A stretch of DNA of 10,986 nucleotides, taken from assembly GCA_964574395.1 (NCBI GenBank), contig CAZNNL010000059.1, forward strand, positions 1-10,986. The letters are read 5' to 3'. The notes under the pieces are model-generated. The model did not search any database, was not told the DNA's origin, and saw nothing but the letters and a program-made list of their open reading frames with translations. Of this stretch, positions 1-7,996 are shown in pieces. The stretch's first letter is position 1. Every line of letters begins with the position of its first letter. Source of the DNA: JAXGQD01 sp964574395 (GTDB lineage: Bacteria > Bacillota > Clostridia > Saccharofermentanales > Fastidiosipilaceae). The position numbers and the translations under genes are program-made.

Positions 1-26
1 GTGGACGTTGACTCTAGGTAAATCAT
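1..26 (-). CDS. Start of a downstream gene, possibly lipoate-protein ligase (partial)
   Basis: Only the first nine residues are visible: MIYLESTST, the last from an incomplete AC- codon. The ATG at 26-24 is preceded by GAAAGGA with about 7 nt spacing, a good ribosome binding site. The start lies 41 nt after the stop of the GH112 gene on the same strand, so the two are probably co-transcribed. The pattern M-I-Y-x-E-S-x-S-T resembles the N terminus of clostridial lipoate-protein ligases, which often run on as D-P-x-x-N-L-A. Nine residues cannot prove this: the start is fairly well supported and the identity is a weak guess. Confidence 0.35.
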
Positions 27-67
27 GAGTGATTCCTTTCAGGTAGCACCAGGTGCAAAAGCATGTG

Positions 68-2227
68 CTATATCTCAAACCAGCGAATTTCGTTAGCTGC
101 CAGGTCGAGATCAAAATGTGACCCATCACCAACGTAAACTGTGGTTGCTTGTGCCTCGTAGGTATTATTGACTACGCAGTACTTTCCGTTCTTGACATAG
201 GCATGCACTTCAACATTGAAGTTAGAAGAAAACCACTTGTGTAGGGAGTCTTCATCGTGCGTTGCCCAAAGGATGCTGCGGTAAAGTAAGCGACTGTTTT
301 CGAAGCTATAGGGAAGTCCGCTGATGTATACCGCCCTGCCCTGCCCAAAGTCATTGACAGCCATTTGGACTTCTTTCTCACGTTGGATTAATACTTTTGC
401 TTCTGGCAAAGCGTAGATACTCTTTTGTCCTTCACCAAAATCAATCTTATTCTGGCAATCATCCAAAATGAAGTGTCTGCCCACCTCGCCCCAATTATAT
501 TTGTCGTAATTAAGCGTGAAGCCTGTTTCTTTTTCTACACCAAGCGCGCCTGCTAACTGTAGAAAGCGTCCCTGATGCTGATGTCCGCTCGGTTCACCTA
601 CGCCAATGAAGCCGCCACCTCTGTGAATAAATGCGCGCACCGCTGCGATAATCGCTGGGTCGGCCCATACTTCACCACCGGTATGCGCGGTGTCAGCAGC
701 TCCAACATTAATTAACACATCAATATCTTCCAGTACGCTTGCATCAGCTTTGATGTCATCGAAGCTGATGAATTTTACGTCGAAAGGAGCGCCGGAAAGT
801 GCCTCGATTACGCCGGCGTAGCTGTAGTTTTGTTTTTGGTAGAGGGCATGGTGAACCATGTGTGTGCCCCAGGCGCGCATTTTGCCCCAGCTGTTTAGGA
901 CTGCAACTTTCTTGACGCAATAGGGGGTGGTGCCCTTGATGTTTTCATATAATTCACGGAACTCATTAGTTACGGATTCAACATAATCCAAGAATTCTGG
1001 AAAGTCATAAGCGAGTTTCAAATAGCCACCGTAGCCAATGCGATCAATGGGTTTACGCAAAATCGCTCTACGCGCCGTTACCCAGTTTTCTTTCGCTTCT
1101 TTGACAGGATCCCCGCCTTTATGGAAGGTGTCTGGGAAAAAGTAAGGCAGCAAGCGCGCCTCTGTGTACTTAACAGCGGGAATATCGCTGATAAGTCTGA
1201 GCGTTGAACCGTTACCAACACTACCTACGACAGCATCTAAGCCAATAGCTTTGAACTCGTCCATGAACGGTTCGGTGCCAATCCAATGGTCACCGAGGAA
1301 CATCATTGCCTCTTTGCCAGCCTCATGAGTAATATCAACGAATTCTTTAGCAAGGGCAGCAACTTCTCTGCGTTGAAAGGCCATGAAGTCCTTGAACTCT
1401 GGGCTGGGCACCCGATATTGGTTATTGTAATACCCTTGATCAATGATAAATTCCGGACGGAAAGTGTAGCCCACTTCTTTTTCAAACTGTTCCAAAATGT
1501 AGGGTGAAACAGAAGCAGAATAGCCGTACCAGTCAACAAATTTCTCGCGTTTTAGCTCGTCGAAAAGTAGAGTGAATTGATGAAAAAAGGTAGTATAACG
1601 GATGACGTCAACATAAGGGTGTTCCGCGATGAACTTTTTCAAACGCTCTTTGGAGTATTCTTTTGTCTTGGGTTGGCGCACGTCAAAAGTGATTTGGTGT
1701 TCAAAATCTTCCCAATCGTTGACGACTGCATTATACATGTGGACCGGGTCCCAAATTAAGTACGCAAGGAAGCTAACCGTATACTCATGGAAAGGTTTGG
1801 CCGAAGAAATAGTCACGACATCACCTTCGCAAGTCCATTGTGAGACAGGCACGACCTCCCCGCTAGTTCTATCGATTACTTCCCACCAGCGTGTAATATC
1901 GTCATGGGTATTGACCTGGATTAGCTCAGCTGAGATGCCTTTCATCAAGGGAATCTCTAAAGTCTCAGAAGTAGCGGTATAAAAACCCGTCATAATGTAG
2001 CATTGCTGCACTTCGTCGGGATTCGCCTTAGCCCAAGCATTATCTTTCCGCGTTGTGTAGTATGTTTTATACACTTTAGCGTTAACACTTTTTAACGCCT
2101 CGGGATAGTCCGTCCCATCGCAATCGCGAATTGCATCAGCACCCCAACGCCCCATTAATTCAATCGTTTCTGGAACGACATCTACATCCGTGGGAATAGT
2201 CACACGACCCTTAATTACTTCACTCAT
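68..2227 (-). CDS. lnpA: 1,3-beta-galactosyl-N-acetylhexosamine phosphorylase (GH112)
   Basis: This cytoplasmic enzyme splits Gal-beta-1,3-GlcNAc (lacto-N-biose) or Gal-beta-1,3-GalNAc (galacto-N-biose) with phosphate to galactose-1-phosphate and the free N-acetylhexosamine. The family is recognised from the N-terminal block RVTIPTDVDVVPETIELMGR and then GADAIRDCDGTDYP, and from FLGDHWIGTEP in the barrel domain. The Asp of LGDHWIG is residue 313 counted from the chosen start, matching Asp313, the proton donor known in Bifidobacterium longum LnbP. Rough domains are a TIM-like barrel to about residue 437, an alpha/beta domain to about 660, and a short beta-rich C-terminal domain. The length of about 719 residues is near the family norm. 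There is no signal peptide. The start is taken at 2227 because AGAAGG lies 9 nt upstream; an in-frame ATG at 2236 directly abuts that site. The gene is divergent from the MFS/GH2 pair. Some GH112 members act on Gal-beta-1,4-rhamnose, so exact substrate is open. Confidence 0.93.
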   Translation of the reverse strand: MSEVIKGRVTIPTDVDVVPETIELMGRWGADAIRDCDGTDYPEALKSVNAKVYKTYYTTRKDNAWAKANPDEVQQCYIMTGFYTATSETLEIPLMKGISAELIQVNTHDDITRWWEVIDRTSGEVVPVSQWTCEGDVVTISSAKPFHEYTVSFLAYLIWDPVHMYNAVVNDWEDFEHQITFDVRQPKTKEYSKERLKKFIAEHPYVDVIRYTTFFHQFTLLFDELKREKFVDWYGYSASVSPYILEQFEKEVGYTFRPEFIIDQGYYNNQYRVPSPEFKDFMAFQRREVAALAKEFVDITHEAGKEAMMFLGDHWIGTEPFMDEFKAIGLDAVVGSVGNGSTLRLISDIPAVKYTEARLLPYFFPDTFHKGGDPVKEAKENWVTARRAILRKPIDRIGYGGYLKLAYDFPEFLDYVESVTNEFRELYENIKGTTPYCVKKVAVLNSWGKMRAWGTHMVHHALYQKQNYSYAGVIEALSGAPFDVKFISFDDIKADASVLEDIDVLINVGAADTAHTGGEVWADPAIIAAVRAFIHRGGGFIGVGEPSGHQHQGRFLQLAGALGVEKETGFTLNYDKYNWGEVGRHFILDDCQNKIDFGEGQKSIYALPEAKVLIQREKEVQMAVNDFGQGRAVYISGLPYSFENSRLLYRSILWATHDEDSLHKWFSSNFNVEVHAYVKNGKYCVVNNTYEAQATTVYVGDGSHFDLDLAANEIRWFEI

Positions 2228-2490
2228 AACCCGCATCCTTCTCGTTTCTTGTTTCTCTATTATCCTTTAAGTAGTTTGGAAATCCCATTGGTTTTTCTTA
2301 AATTCTTCTGGCTTTTTGTTAACTGTCATCACCATTTTAATAATGCTGGCAAAACCACAGCCCCCCATCAAACCACTTACAAGAACAGTGCATTGAATTA
2401 TAACTATAAACCGCCGAAAAATCGACAAAAACTCACATGAGTAGAGTAATATAAAAGTAAAAGAAACACACTGCGACGGAGGTAGGCAAA
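2228..2490. promoter_or_regulatory. Divergent intergenic control region between GH112 and MFS genes
   Basis: This AT-rich gap separates two divergent transcription units and should hold both promoters. Rightward candidates are CTTACA (2376-2381) with a 17-nt spacer to TATAAC (2399-2404), an adjacent TATAAA (2405-2410), and a weaker TCGACA (2422-2427) with a 19-nt spacer to TAATAT (2447-2452). Leftward, GATAAT on the minus strand (2264-2259) sits about 25 nt before the GH112 ribosome binding site but lacks a clear -35 box. The MFS ribosome binding site is GGAGG ending 8 nt before the ATG at 2491. No clear catabolite-repression site or long palindrome was seen. A small open frame in this gap has no ribosome binding site and is not called. 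Confidence 0.4.
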
Positions 2491-3792
2491 ATGGAAAGTG
2501 CTAAAACAGTTTCTGCCAGATTAGGTCTGCGCAATTGGTCTGTGCTTCTTATCGTCGGACTATTCGGTCAAATAGCCTGGACCATTGAAAACATGTATCT
2601 GAATTTGTTTGTCTACAAGACGATTAGCGACGATCCGAACATTATTGCCAGCATGGTCGCAGCTTCCGCAATTGTCGCCACCTTGACTACACTTGTCATG
2701 GGCGCTTTGTCAGATAAACTGGGACGAAGAAAAATCTTCATTGCCCTTGGCTACATCGCCTGGGGATTATCGACCATGGCGTTTGCGTTTATTACTCCGG
2801 CGAATATGCATGTGTTTTTGCCAGGCATGCAAGCCGTTCAAGCTGCAGCTATCACCGTCATCGTATTAGACTGCATCATGACCTTTTTTGGTTCGACCGC
2901 CAACGATGCTGCCTTTAATGCTTGGGTCACCGACGTCACCGTGCCGCAAAACCGCGGCCGAGTAGAAGCAGTCCTCGCTGTACTCCCTCTCATCTCTATG
3001 TTAATCGTCTTTGGTGCATTCGATGGCCTAACACAAAAAGGAGATTGGCCAAGCTTTTTCATCATCATTGGAGCCTTAACGCTGGTAGCTGGCGTGCTTA
3101 GTCTTTTCTTGATGAAAAAAGAACAGCGCAAACCGTCTAGCGAAGCTTTTGGCAGGACACTTGTTTATGGCTTGAAGCCTTCTATTGCGAAGGCTAATCC
3201 TCAGCTGTATTGGGCTTTTCTGGCAATGTTGATATCTAGTGCAGCAACACAGATTTATATGCCCTACCTCATTATTTACATAGAAAAATATTTGAAAATT
3301 AGCAATTACGCGTTTTTGCTTGCGGTGGTGTTGATTGGCTCATCTGCGATTTCTGTAGTCAGTGGGCGTTTCATTGATCGTTTTGGCAAAACCACCCTCG
3401 CCTGGCCTGCCATCGTTTTAGAAAGCATCGGCCTACTCGCCATGTATTGGGCTCGGTCTACAGTTGCGGTCATTGCCGCCGCCATTGCCATGCTGGCCGG
3501 TTTCATGATTTTGGCAGCTTGTGTTAATGGACTTATCAAGGATGCCATGCCAGAGGGCATGGCTGGTCGGTTTCAGGGTGTGAGAATGATTTTTGCCGTA
3601 ATGCTGCCTATGGTTATTGGACCTTTTATTGGGAGCGCCGTGATTACCGGATCAGCTGAGACATATGAGGAGCTCGGTGTAACGCGGCTCGTTCCTACTC
3701 CTATGATTTTCATCGCTGCTGTCGTTACACTTCTACTCGTGGCGCTCCCGCTCTATATTTTGGCCAAACAAGTGAAAGGGGAAGAAGCGTGA
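2491..3792 (+). CDS. MFS transporter, probable sugar permease
   Basis: This 433-residue membrane protein of the major facilitator superfamily has about 12 hydrophobic segments and a short cytoplasmic N terminus. The family signature (motif A) is GALSDKLGRRK at residues 71-81, with a degenerate counterpart in the second half, SGRFIDRFGK at 291-300. The paired cytoplasmic motifs VPQNRGRVEA (151-160) and MPEGMAGRFQGVR (353-365) show the internal two-fold repeat. It begins at ATG 2491 after a GGAGG site. The stop overlaps the GTG start of the GH2 gene by 4 nt (GTGA), so the two are translationally coupled. Context with GH2 and divergent GH112 enzymes, both cytoplasmic, suggests uptake of a beta-galactoside or similar small glycoside, probably with a cation. 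Substrate and direction are inferred; sugar efflux or a different glycoside cannot be excluded. Confidence 0.88.
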   Translation: MESAKTVSARLGLRNWSVLLIVGLFGQIAWTIENMYLNLFVYKTISDDPNIIASMVAASAIVATLTTLVMGALSDKLGRRKIFIALGYIAWGLSTMAFAFITPANMHVFLPGMQAVQAAAITVIVLDCIMTFFGSTANDAAFNAWVTDVTVPQNRGRVEAVLAVLPLISMLIVFGAFDGLTQKGDWPSFFIIIGALTLVAGVLSLFLMKKEQRKPSSEAFGRTLVYGLKPSIAKANPQLYWAFLAMLISSAATQIYMPYLIIYIEKYLKISNYAFLLAVVLIGSSAISVVSGRFIDRFGKTTLAWPAIVLESIGLLAMYWARSTVAVIAAAIAMLAGFMILAACVNGLIKDAMPEGMAGRFQGVRMIFAVMLPMVIGPFIGSAVITGSAETYEELGVTRLVPTPMIFIAAVVTLLLVALPLYILAKQVKGEEA

Positions 3793-5660
3793 ATTCAAGT
3801 AAAGAGTTTTCTGTCGGCCCTTCGGTAAAGGGCGAGCTGCGTGATTTATATACACCCTACGCAAGTGCGCTTGAAGCGTGTGACCCCTTACCTGAATATC
3901 CTCGCCCTCAATTGGTTCGGGAAGATGATACTTGGTTGAATTTAAACGGAAGATGGCGCTATGCCATCCGTAAAGGTGCGCTGCCCGCCGTCTCTAGAAA
4001 TTTGCTTGAGGTACCAGAAATGGACGGCGAAATCCTGGTCCCATTCTCTCCTGAATCATTGCTTTCAGGCGTACAACGCAGATTATTGCCGGATGAGATT
4101 TTATATTATGAGAAAGTTATCGATACATCAGATTTACCAAGAAACGATAAAAACGGCAGATTGCGCATACATTTCGGAGCAGTAGATCAGTCCTGCCAGC
4201 TTTATGTCAATGGGCGTTTCGTAGGCGAAAACCATGGTGGTTACTTTAATTTTAGTTTTGAAATAACACGCTATATTCATGCAGGTTTGAATTACATCCA
4301 TCTGCTAGTCGTCGATCCATCTCAAACTGGTGATTGGGCTTATGGAAAGCAAACGCTGGAACGTGGCAAGATCTGGTACAGTCCATCTAGTGGGATTTGG
4401 CAAACGGTCTGGCTAGAAGCAGTCCCCGCATCTTTTATTTCCCAAGTGCGCACAACGCCCGATTTAGAAAAGGGTAAAATAAATCTTGAAGTATGTATTG
4501 AGCACCCTCTAAGCAACGTGATTCAAGGCGAAGTTTATACAGAGCATGGCACTGTGCCATTCAAAGTAAAAAATTATCTATCTTCTTTAGAAAGCGCTCA
4601 ATTGCGAATTTATCTAGAAGCGGATTTAGCTGATTGCAGAGCCTGGACTCCGGAGGATCCTTATCTCTATGACTATAGTCTGACTTATGGCACAGACAAA
4701 GTGCGTTCATATTTTGGCATGCGAAGTTTCGGCGTGGCCAAGGATGCACAGGGTAACCCGAGACTCACTTTGAACGGCAAGCCCTACAACCATGTGGGCG
4801 TCTTGGATCAAGGTTACTGGAGCGATGGCATGTATACAGCAGCTAGTGACCAGGCACTCATTGACGATATTCAGAAGATGAAAAACCTAGGTTTTAACAT
4901 GCTGAGAAAGCATATTAAAATCGAAGCCGCGCGTTGGTATTACCATTGCGATCGCTTAGGCATTTTAGTATGGCAAGACATGGTCTCGGGTGGAGGGCCT
5001 TACAAGCCTAGCGTGATTGCCTATTTACCTTTCATCTCAATTTTCTTAGACGATACGAAGAACTATCGCCGCTTCGGACGCGCCTCTCTACAATCTAGGG
5101 AAAATTTCGAGCTGGAACTCGAACGCACTATTGAACAGCTTTATTCTGTTACATCTTTGGCGGTGTGGGTTCCATTTAATGAGGGCTGGGGACAGTTCGA
5201 TTCTGCTAGGATCCGTGAACGCGTTTTAGAACTGGATGCGACACGTGTAGTCGATCATGCTAGTGGCTGGCATGACCAGTTTGTTGGCGATTTGAAAAGT
5301 CGACATGTGTATTTTAAGAAAGTTAAGTTGAAGGCGGATAAATTAAGCAGACCGCAAGCGTTAAGTGAGTTTGGGGGCTATAGTTTTGCCATCCCCGAAC
5401 ATAGCAGTAGTGCAAAAGTGTACGGCTATAAGCCGTATAAAAGCTTAACTAGCTATCAGGAAGGCGTGATTGCACTGTTTGACAGCTTGCTTAGTGATTT
5501 GCCCTGCCCTTTGGCAGCTACGGTCTACACACAACTTAGCGATGTTGAAGATGAAACAAATGGGATTTTGACCTATGACCGTCAGCAGACAAAATGGCCC
5601 GAAGCTAGCCCTGCAGCTCTTGCCTTGAAAGAGCGCCTAGAAGCGCTCAAACGGATTTGA
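3789..5660 (+). CDS. Glycoside hydrolase family 2 protein (beta-galactosidase/beta-glucuronidase-like)
   Basis: This 623-residue retaining beta-glycosidase of the GH2 type has no signal peptide, so it is cytoplasmic. An N-terminal jelly-roll sugar-binding domain spans about residues 40-212 (LNGRWRYAI, LYVNGRFVGENHGGYFNFSF, SSGIWQTVWLE). A middle immunoglobulin-like domain runs to about 315, then a TIM barrel begins around LNGKPYNHVGVLDQGYW (328-344). The proposed acid/base is Glu465 in WVPFNEGWGQFD and the proposed nucleophile Glu527 in LSEFGG, both at the expected places. It is shorter than LacZ (about 1000 residues) because the C-terminal domains are absent. The GTG start overlaps the MFS stop and is preceded by AAAGGGG at a suitable distance. 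Linkage to an importer and the GH112 enzyme suggests a galactoside, but the family also contains glucuronidases and mannosidases, so specificity is uncertain. Confidence 0.88.
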   Translation: MNSSKEFSVGPSVKGELRDLYTPYASALEACDPLPEYPRPQLVREDDTWLNLNGRWRYAIRKGALPAVSRNLLEVPEMDGEILVPFSPESLLSGVQRRLLPDEILYYEKVIDTSDLPRNDKNGRLRIHFGAVDQSCQLYVNGRFVGENHGGYFNFSFEITRYIHAGLNYIHLLVVDPSQTGDWAYGKQTLERGKIWYSPSSGIWQTVWLEAVPASFISQVRTTPDLEKGKINLEVCIEHPLSNVIQGEVYTEHGTVPFKVKNYLSSLESAQLRIYLEADLADCRAWTPEDPYLYDYSLTYGTDKVRSYFGMRSFGVAKDAQGNPRLTLNGKPYNHVGVLDQGYWSDGMYTAASDQALIDDIQKMKNLGFNMLRKHIKIEAARWYYHCDRLGILVWQDMVSGGGPYKPSVIAYLPFISIFLDDTKNYRRFGRASLQSRENFELELERTIEQLYSVTSLAVWVPFNEGWGQFDSARIRERVLELDATRVVDHASGWHDQFVGDLKSRHVYFKKVKLKADKLSRPQALSEFGGYSFAIPEHSSSAKVYGYKPYKSLTSYQEGVIALFDSLLSDLPCPLAATVYTQLSDVEDETNGILTYDRQQTKWPEASPAALALKERLEALKRI

Positions 5661-5674
5661 GCGTCAGCGCTTCT
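5639..5674. terminator. Composite hairpin at convergent gene ends
   Basis: Two perfect inverted repeats share bases here. CGCTCAAA (5644-5651) pairs with TTTGAGCG (5656-5663) around a CGGA loop, and AGAAGCGCT (5639-5647) pairs with AGCGCTTCT (5666-5674). The GH2 stop codon lies inside the element, and the glmM stop on the other strand is 30 nt further on. The position suits a bidirectional terminator for the convergent genes. Neither strand has a U tract directly after the stem, so it may act as a 3' end stabiliser instead of a classical intrinsic terminator. Confidence 0.45.
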
Positions 5675-5703
5675 ATGCCTATGGCAAAACTGGCAGTACT
5701 AGA

Positions 5704-7092
5704 TTAACTTTCCTCGTGCCCCTGATCTTTTATTACTGCTATGACTTCATCGACATAAGCGTCGCAGAGGTCTTGGGTTTGTGCTTCAACCATGACGCGT
5801 ATGAGCGGCTCAGTACCGGATTCGCGGACCAGGATACGACCAAGACCATTGATTTTTTTCTCGACTGCCACTACGGCAGCTTGAACTAAGGGATCATTTT
5901 GCGCTTCAAGTTTATCTTTCACACGGAGATTGACTAGTTTTTGTGGATAGATTTTGACAGGTTCGACGAGTTTGCTTAACGGCTGTTTTTTTGCCAGCAT
6001 TACTTCCATAATTTTTAAGGAGGTTAAAATGCCGTCACCCGTATTCGCATATTTACTGAAAATAACATGGCCGGATTGTTCACCACCTAAGCGATTGTCA
6101 TGCTCTACCATATGTTGATAAACGTACTTATCTCCGACCGGGGTTTTCACATAGTCAATTTCCACTTCATCCAGGGCTTTGTACAAACCGTAATTTGACA
6201 TGACTGTGGTAACAATCGTGTTGTTCTTCAGCTTGCCGCGCTCCTTCATGTAGCGTCCGTAGACGTAGAGAATTAAGTCGCCGTTAATTACCTTGCCTTG
6301 TTCATCAACGGCCAGACAGCGATCAGCATCTCCGTCGTAGGCAAAACCCACATCGAGCTGGTTGTCGAGGACGAATTTCTGCATCACCTCAATATGTGTT
6401 GAACCGGCGTTTACATTGATGTTCAGCCCGTCGGGGTCGTTGTTGATGACATATGTTTTCGCGCCCAAGGCATCGAACACCGACTTCGCTATATTCCAAG
6501 CTGAACCGTTGGCACAGTCCAAGCCTACGCGCATACCCTTGAACGAGTAGATGGCGAGGGAAATTAAATAACCGATATAGCGATTGCGTCCAGCAACATA
6601 ATCTATTGTTTGGCCAATTTTGTCATCATGGGCTAAGGGCAGATCGTTTGCGCCTGGTAAAAAACGTGCAATGTCTCCGTCCAGATAACTTTCGACAAGC
6701 AGAATTAAATCCTCATCCATTTTTTCACCGTTGGCATTAATGAGCTTGATGCCATTGTCATGGTAGGGATTGTGGCTGGCTGTTATCATAATGCCGCAGC
6801 TGAAATCTTCGCTGGTTCGGATAACATAGGAAACGGAAGGCGTGGTGGTGACGTGCAGTTCGTAAGCATCGGCACCACTGGCGGTCAAGCCTGCCACGAG
6901 TGCGGACTCGAACATGTAACTGGAGCGGCGAGTATCTTTGCCAATAAGGATTTTCGCCTGTTCATCGCCTGGAAAAATGCGATGTTCGTTGAAATACCAG
7001 CCTAAAAAGCGTCCAATTTTAAATGCATGCTCTACTGTAAGATTTTTGTTAGCTTCTCCACGGAAGCCATCAGTACCAAAATATTTTCCCAT
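5704..7092 (-). CDS. glmM: Phosphoglucosamine mutase
   Basis: GlmM interconverts glucosamine-6-phosphate and glucosamine-1-phosphate, the step before UDP-GlcNAc synthesis for peptidoglycan. The 462-residue protein has every hallmark of the alpha-D-phosphohexomutase family. It opens with MGKYFGTDGFRGEAN. The phospho-serine loop is ITASHNPYHDNGIK, with Ser106 as the phosphorylated residue. The metal-binding loop is DGDADR (Asp253, Asp255, Asp257). The sugar-binding loop is GGEQSGH (336-342), and the C-terminal phosphate-binding loop is RESGTEP (423-429). Length is usual for the family (about 445-460). An AAGGAG site lies 8 nt before the ATG. The start overlaps the stop of the preceding hexapeptide-repeat gene by one base (TAATG), so the two form an operon and are probably coupled. 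The gene converges with the GH2 gene at a shared hairpin. Nothing suggests that it is defective. Confidence 0.97.
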   Translation of the reverse strand: MGKYFGTDGFRGEANKNLTVEHAFKIGRFLGWYFNEHRIFPGDEQAKILIGKDTRRSSYMFESALVAGLTASGADAYELHVTTTPSVSYVIRTSEDFSCGIMITASHNPYHDNGIKLINANGEKMDEDLILLVESYLDGDIARFLPGANDLPLAHDDKIGQTIDYVAGRNRYIGYLISLAIYSFKGMRVGLDCANGSAWNIAKSVFDALGAKTYVINNDPDGLNINVNAGSTHIEVMQKFVLDNQLDVGFAYDGDADRCLAVDEQGKVINGDLILYVYGRYMKERGKLKNNTIVTTVMSNYGLYKALDEVEIDYVKTPVGDKYVYQHMVEHDNRLGGEQSGHVIFSKYANTGDGILTSLKIMEVMLAKKQPLSKLVEPVKIYPQKLVNLRVKDKLEAQNDPLVQAAVVAVEKKINGLGRILVRESGTEPLIRVMVEAQTQDLCDAYVDEVIAVIKDQGHEES

Positions 7093-7778
7093 TATTTATG
7101 CTCCTTTTTGACCAGTACACCACCCGTTTTGAGAATGCTCTGCGCAGGGATAAAACCTCTAACCGAACTGAGCGGATAGATGCTGCTGTGTAAGCCGATG
7201 ATCGTGCCTGGATTGAGAACTGAATTGCAGCCGACTTCAACATGGTCTGCAAGTATAGCGCCAAATTTAATAAGTTTTGTGTCGATGGGTGGCTTGGTTT
7301 TGCCAAGATCATAATAATCACGAATGCTAACGTTCGAGTGGTCGCTTTTTATATTTGAGGTAATGGCACCGGCGCCCATGTGCGACTTGTAGCCGAGTAT
7401 AGAATCGCCGACATAGTTGTAGTGCGGGACTTGGACGTAATCAAACAAAATCACGTTTTTTAGTTCCGTTGAGTTGCCCACAATGCAATGGTCGCCCACA
7501 AATGCCGATTCGCGAATATAAGCACAATGCCTTATTTCCGCATGCTCACCAATAATACATGGTGCGCCAATGTATGCGGTAGGAGCGATGTTTGCAGACT
7601 TGGCTATCCACACATGCTCTGCTACTTGCTCGTACAAGTCTGGATCAAGTAAGGGGCCTAGCTCTAAAATAGCTTCTTTTATATGAGGGAGGACTTCCCA
7701 AGGGTAGGTGAATTTTTCGAGAAAGGTTGCGGCTTTAGTATGTTCTATGGCAAAAAGATCCGATATTGCGATTTTCAT
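7092..7778 (-). CDS. Left-handed beta-helix protein, GlmU acetyltransferase-like
   Basis: This 228-residue protein has an alpha-helical N terminus (about 1-50) followed by many hexapeptide [LIV]-G-x4 turns (about 55-205) typical of left-handed beta-helix acyltransferases, for example APTAYIGAPCIIGEHAEI and VGDHCIVGNSTELKNVIL. The segment HMGAGAITSN (133-142) matches the GlmU C-terminal acetyltransferase motif GAGTITxN. The nucleotidyltransferase domain of GlmU is missing. Clostridial homologues are usually labelled UDP-N-acetylglucosamine pyrophosphorylase, although the pyrophosphorylase domain is absent. Its one-base overlap with glmM suggests that it acts on the GlmM product, acetylating glucosamine-1-phosphate. 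That role is inferred. A TAGGAG site lies 9 nt before the ATG. The protein may work as a trimer, as others of this fold do. Confidence 0.85.
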   Translation of the reverse strand: MKIAISDLFAIEHTKAATFLEKFTYPWEVLPHIKEAILELGPLLDPDLYEQVAEHVWIAKSANIAPTAYIGAPCIIGEHAEIRHCAYIRESAFVGDHCIVGNSTELKNVILFDYVQVPHYNYVGDSILGYKSHMGAGAITSNIKSDHSNVSIRDYYDLGKTKPPIDTKLIKFGAILADHVEVGCNSVLNPGTIIGLHSSIYPLSSVRGFIPAQSILKTGGVLVKKEHK

Positions 7779-7919
7779 TCAATTAAGCTCCTACATTTAA
7801 GCTTCTAAAAATTTCTTCCCAATGTTAGCACTTTTTTTAAGTTATTACATCCACACTTCAGTCATTTGTTCTAATAATTACAAATATTAAGAATATTTAA
7901 GAATTAATGTGTTACATGG
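7779..7919 (-). promoter_or_regulatory. Upstream region of the beta-helix protein-glmM operon
   Basis: This strongly AT-rich leader lies between the terminator at 7920-7946 and the operon start, and must hold the operon promoter. No consensus -35/-10 pair is convincing; TGCTAACAT on the minus strand (7830-7822) resembles an extended -10. On the plus strand TTAAG occurs twice, at 7887-7891 and 7897-7901, exactly one helical turn apart. The same segment contains a perfect 7-bp inverted repeat, AAATATT-N3-AATATTT on the minus strand, at 7882-7898. Either could be a regulator-binding site; this is suggested by spacing only. Confidence 0.35.
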
Positions 7920-7946
7920 AAAAACCGCGTCGTGGACACGGTTTTT
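7920..7946 (-). terminator. Intrinsic terminator of the surface-protein gene
   Basis: On the minus strand AAAAACCGTGTC pairs with GACGCGGTTTTT around a CAC loop, giving a 12-bp stem with one G-U pair and a U-rich 3' side. It sits about 50 nt after the stop of the surface protein at 7997 and before the next operon. On the plus strand the same stem carries a C-A mismatch, and no plus-strand gene enters, so action on the minus strand is more likely. Confidence 0.8.
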
Positions 7947-7996
7947 CGCGTTAAGCCATGAATTTTATTAATAATTACGCTGTGTATGCCTCTCGA

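Noticed and set aside
1629..1982. Plus-strand frame of about 117 codons opposite the GH112 gene
   Set aside because: It lies wholly antisense to a clearly conserved enzyme, has no recognisable motif, and looks like a coding shadow.
2249..2440. Small plus-strand frame in the divergent promoter region
   Set aside because: It has no ATG or ribosome binding site at its start, low-complexity composition, and overlaps the candidate promoters for the MFS gene.
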